Shown here: in pieces, positions 61,013-64,000 of the stretch | How the letters are laid out: each line of letters opens with the position of its first letter | Numbering within the stretch: the stretch's first letter is position 1 | NCBI RefSeq assembly: GCF_934630535.1 | Contig: NZ_CAKTVU010000011.1 | Coordinates: forward strand, 1 to 64,000 | Direction: 5' to 3' | DNA: 64,000 nucleotides | Source: an uncultured Senegalimassilia sp. | GTDB lineage: Bacteria > Actinomycetota > Coriobacteriia > Coriobacteriales > Eggerthellaceae | Translations under genes and position numbers: made by a program | Notes under the pieces: generated by a model | What the model saw: only the letters and a program-made list of their open reading frames with translations | Database searches by the model: none | Told to the model about the DNA's origin: nothing

Positions 61013-63640
61013 ATGCAACGACGATCCCTCGCCGCCGCCATCGGCATCGTCATCGTGACGCTTGCCTGCGTGTGCGGCCTGTACGTCCATTTCATCCAAG
61101 AGAAGGTGCATGACGAGAGCGCCGACCACCTGAAGGAGATATATTCCCAGGTCAACAACACGTTCTCTATGCTGGTGTCCGACAACTGGAACCACTTGAG
61201 CACCTGGAACACCATGTTCGAGGACTCCGCCGCCCACTCGCCCGACGGCGCCGTATCCGGCGACGACGCCGAGCAGGCGCGCAGGTTCATCGATGGCGAA
61301 CAGGCCAAGTGGGGCTTCACCGACTTCTACTTCATCAACTCGCAGGGCGCCTACGCCACGCCCGACGGCGAACGCGGCACCCTGAACCTGGGCCAGCAGC
61401 TCGACCAGCTGAACGGCGGCAACAGCATCGTGGCGGACACCGTCCCCACCAGCGGCACGGGGCTCACGGTGTTCGCCACACCCGTGACGCCCGCCTCGTT
61501 CGACGGGTTCGAATACTCGGCCATCGCCATAAGCTACAACAACCACGACATGGAGGCGGCCCTTGACGTGAACGCCTTCGATGGGCAGTCCAGCTGCTTC
61601 GTCATCACACCGGCCGGCGACCTGCTGTTCTCCGCCACCGACCAGTACTCGCAATCATCCAACCTGCTCGACTGGCTCGACCAGATCGCCTCGTTCGGCG
61701 AAGACGGCGGCATCGACGCCATCCACTCCGACATCGACGCAGGTCAAAGCGGCACCACGCAGTTCTCCACCGCCAACAACCAGTACTACCTCACCTACAT
61801 GCCCGTAGGGTTCCAGGACTGGGTGATGGTTGGCGTGGTCCCGAGCAACGTGGTCAACGCCAGCATGTCGGAGGTGCAGCTGCTCACCATCGCCATCGTG
61901 TCGGTGGTGCTGTTCGCGCTTGCCGCGCTCGTGGTGGTCATCCTGGTGCAGCACGGGCGCCGCGTGCTCGACCAGCAGGTCAGAGAGGTGAAATACCGCG
62001 AGCAGCTGTTCAGCGCGCTGTCAGGCAGCACCGACAACATCTTCGTCATGCTCAGCCCCGACGGCGGCGCGGTGGACTACGTCAGCCCGAACACGAAGCG
62101 CATCCTGGGCATCCCCGCCGCCGACATCGCCAAGGACGTGCGCAACATCGACCGCTCGCTGGAGCCGGGATCGGAAAGCTTGCTCGAATCCAACATGCAC
62201 ACGCTTCCCAGCAACGACCACCGCGACGGCGACAGCACGCGCCGCCATCAGGAAACCGGCGAGCTGCGCTGGTACCACGAGACGCTGTTCCGCGCGAAGG
62301 TGGGCGACACAGAGAAGCTGGTGTACGTGCTGTTCGACCGCACGAAGGAGACTGAAAGCCGCGAACGCCTGCAGCAGGCGCTGGCCATTGCCAAGCAGTC
62401 CAACCAGTCGAAAAGCACGTTTCTGGCGAAGATGTCCCACGACATCCGCACCCCCATCAACGCCATCATGGGCATGACGCAGATAGCGCGCGACAACGCC
62501 GGCGACTGGGAGAAGACCGACGAATGCCTTGCCACCATCCAGGCCTCGTCGCAGCACCTGCTCAGTCTGATCAACGACGTGCTCGACATGTCCAAGATCG
62601 AAAGCGGCGCCATCGAGCTGCAGGAGGAATGCTGCGACCTGGACACGCTGCTGCGCGACGTGGACGCCATCATGCGGCCGCAAACCGCCGCGAAGGGGCA
62701 GCTGCTCACGCTCGATGCAGTGAACGTGCAGCACCGCAGCTTCGCCGCCGACCAACTGCGCGTGCGCCAGATCCTGCTGAACCTGCTGTCGAACGCGGTG
62801 AAGTACACGCCCGACGGCGGCATGGTGGCGCTTCACGTGGAAGAGCACGAGCAGACCAGCCCGAATTTCGTGCGTCTGAGCTTCATCGTGCGCGACAACG
62901 GCATGGGCATGCCGCCCGAGTTCATCGACCACGTCTTCGCCCCGTTCGAGCGCGCCGAGGGCAGGCAGATGCAGGGCATCCAGGGCACCGGCCTGGGCAT
63001 GACCATCACGAAAGCCCTGGTAGACGCCATGGGCGGCACCATCGACGTGGAGAGCAAGGAAGGCCACGGCACCACGTTCACCGTGAAGCTGAAGTTCAAG
63101 CTGGGCGAAGGCGAAGGGGCGAAGCCGTGCCCGTGCAAGGCCGCCGACAACGACCCCGGCAAGGGCAAGCGAACGGGCAAGGATGCCGAGCGCGACGACG
63201 CGAAGGACGATGCGGACGAGAAACGCCCCTCCTATACCGAGGTGTTCAAGGGCCGGCGCTACCTGGTGGCCGAGGACAACCAGATCAACCGCATCATCCT
63301 GGCCGAGATGCTCACCGAGCGCGGAGCGACCCTCGAGCAGGCGCAAAACGGCAAGGAGGCCGTGGAGCTGTTCGCCGAAAGCGAGCCGCAGCATTTCGAT
63401 GCCGTGCTCATGGACGCCATGATGCCCGTGATGGACGGCTACGAGGCCACGCGCGCCATCCGCAAGCTGCCGCGCCCCGATGCGCAGACCATCCCCATCG
63501 TGGCTCTGACCGCCAACGCCTACGCCGACGACGTGAAGAAGGCGCTGGACTCGGGCATGAACGCGCACGTGGGCAAGCCGTTCAAGATCGCCGACCTGGC
63601 GAAGGCCATAGACGAGCTGCAGCGCGACGACGATCGTTAG
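61013..63640 (+). CDS. Hybrid sensor histidine kinase with receiver domain
   Basis: 875 residues. TM1 is about 6-29, followed by an extracytoplasmic Cache-like sensor (about 30-285, containing FTDFYFINSQGAYATPDGERG). TM2 is about 288-312. A PAS domain starts near 326 (NIFVMLSPDGGAVDYVSPN). HisKA has His476 (FLAKMSHDIRTPINAIMG), HATPase has LLNLLSNAVKYT, DNGMGM and GTGLGMTI, and the receiver has Asp801 (AVLMDAMMPVMDGYEATRAI) with Lys in VGKPFK. Phosphotransfer is expected to an Hpt protein or directly to a regulator; neither is encoded here. GAGG precedes the ATG at 61013; a much longer upstream frame is low-complexity. Confidence 0.93.
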   Translation: MQRRSLAAAIGIVIVTLACVCGLYVHFIQEKVHDESADHLKEIYSQVNNTFSMLVSDNWNHLSTWNTMFEDSAAHSPDGAVSGDDAEQARRFIDGEQAKWGFTDFYFINSQGAYATPDGERGTLNLGQQLDQLNGGNSIVADTVPTSGTGLTVFATPVTPASFDGFEYSAIAISYNNHDMEAALDVNAFDGQSSCFVITPAGDLLFSATDQYSQSSNLLDWLDQIASFGEDGGIDAIHSDIDAGQSGTTQFSTANNQYYLTYMPVGFQDWVMVGVVPSNVVNASMSEVQLLTIAIVSVVLFALAALVVVILVQHGRRVLDQQVREVKYREQLFSALSGSTDNIFVMLSPDGGAVDYVSPNTKRILGIPAADIAKDVRNIDRSLEPGSESLLESNMHTLPSNDHRDGDSTRRHQETGELRWYHETLFRAKVGDTEKLVYVLFDRTKETESRERLQQALAIAKQSNQSKSTFLAKMSHDIRTPINAIMGMTQIARDNAGDWEKTDECLATIQASSQHLLSLINDVLDMSKIESGAIELQEECCDLDTLLRDVDAIMRPQTAAKGQLLTLDAVNVQHRSFAADQLRVRQILLNLLSNAVKYTPDGGMVALHVEEHEQTSPNFVRLSFIVRDNGMGMPPEFIDHVFAPFERAEGRQMQGIQGTGLGMTITKALVDAMGGTIDVESKEGHGTTFTVKLKFKLGEGEGAKPCPCKAADNDPGKGKRTGKDAERDDAKDDADEKRPSYTEVFKGRRYLVAEDNQINRIILAEMLTERGATLEQAQNGKEAVELFAESEPQHFDAVLMDAMMPVMDGYEATRAIRKLPRPDAQTIPIVALTANAYADDVKKALDSGMNAHVGKPFKIADLAKAIDELQRDDDR

Positions 63641-63711
63641 CGAAGCAGGTCGCGCCGCGCGCCGCGGCGTGACCGTGCGGCGCTGCACACGCCCTGCGCA
63701 TAACGCGAGGC

Positions 63712-63717
63712 TATAAT
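63712..63717 (+). promoter_or_regulatory. -10 element of the terminal gene
   Basis: Exact TATAAT about 50 bases before the ATG at 63768; the -35 is not convincing. Confidence 0.5.
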
Positions 63718-63767
63718 CGAAAGCGAACCGCCTTAACCTATGTACCGCCGCACTGAAGGGAGACGCC

Positions 63768-64000
63768 ATGCAATTCATCATCCGTTGGCTGGTCACCGCC
63801 GTCGCCGTAGGGGCCGCCGTATGGCTGGTCCCGGGCATCGCCGTGCTGGGCACCACCGAAAGCTGGATCGCCGTGGCCATCACCGGCCTGGCGCTGTCGC
63901 TTATCGACATGAGCATCAAGCCGCTGTTGCAGCTGCTCAGCCTGCCCATCACGTGCCTGACGTTCGGCATCTTCTACCTGGTGGTGAACACCGCCATGCT
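63768..64000 (+). CDS. YvlD/phage-holin-4-like membrane protein (truncated by window end)
   Basis: The first 77 residues are visible: MQFIIRWLVTAVAVGAAVWL, VPGIAV, a second helix near AVAITGLALSLI, then the family motif SIKPLLQLLSLPITCLTFGIFYLVVNT. This matches the small four-TM YvlD/'phage holin family 4' proteins of unknown function, usually ~110-120 residues. AAGGGAG precedes the ATG. The 3' end lies outside the window. Confidence 0.85.
   Translation, partial: MQFIIRWLVTAVAVGAAVWLVPGIAVLGTTESWIAVAITGLALSLIDMSIKPLLQLLSLPITCLTFGIFYLVVNTAM

Overview
This window is GC-rich, densely coding and mostly on the minus strand. It has many GTG starts, extended -10 promoters and a few apparently leaderless genes. 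The gene content fits an anaerobic gut actinobacterium of the Coriobacteriia, most likely Eggerthellaceae (Eggerthella/Gordonibacter-like). The markers are a Tat-exported flavoprotein reductase paired with a multihaem cytochrome and a membrane-bound LuxR regulator, several extracytoplasmic FMN_bind proteins, menaquinone methylation (menG), rubrerythrin and formate-linked one-carbon enzymes. The species assignment is inference; no rRNA or tRNA gene was seen.

Layout. 0-1.3 kb: orphan small serine recombinase and a structured non-coding stretch. 1.3-6.8 kb: purL, a two-TM protein and purC. 6.9-9.5 kb: a two-component system whose kinase ends in a Gln/Arg-rich tail. 9.6-11.3 kb: anchored exported protein with a very basic N-terminus. 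11.6-21.6 kb: seven co-directional genes forming a candidate extracytosolic flavinylation/electron-transfer locus (Tp47-like/FMN_bind surface protein, two membrane-anchored FMN_bind proteins, polyferredoxin, ApbE, NusG_II protein, Gx-EcfT fusion). 21.8-24.1 kb: YbaN, rubrerythrin, YfcE-type phosphoesterase. 24.2-28.0 kb: membrane LuxR regulator, flavoprotein reductase and pentahaem cytochrome. 28.5-32.4 kb: hsp20 with a CIRCE element, NUDIX hydrolase, NlpC/P60 hydrolase, YerC/TrpR-like regulator. 32.7-36.3 kb: VTC polyphosphate polymerase, DUF4956 and Cthe_2159-like protein. 36.5-45.4 kb: menG, a TsaB-RimI-TsaD fusion, tsaE, folD, fchA, fhs, coaX. 45.8-47.5 kb: a second two-component system. 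47.8-52.6 kb: fabH, bioY, MATE exporter, birA. 52.9-60.7 kb: folP-folK fusion, ftsH, hpt, maf, tilS, 23S rRNA uracil methyltransferase. 61.0 kb to the end: hybrid histidine kinase and a truncated YvlD/holin-like gene.

The most notable system is 11.6-21.6 kb. ApbE would attach FMN covalently to the exported FMN_bind domains, five recognisable copies in three proteins. The NapH-like polyferredoxin and the EetA/EetB-like proteins would connect them to the membrane. One of the flavin proteins is a wall-type protein that also carries a domain resembling the Treponema pallidum Tp47 antigen. This resembles the flavin-based extracellular electron transfer loci of Firmicutes but differs in having the polyferredoxin, the Tp47 domains and a fused Gx-EcfT protein. 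No NADH dehydrogenase or ECF ATPase is present in the locus.
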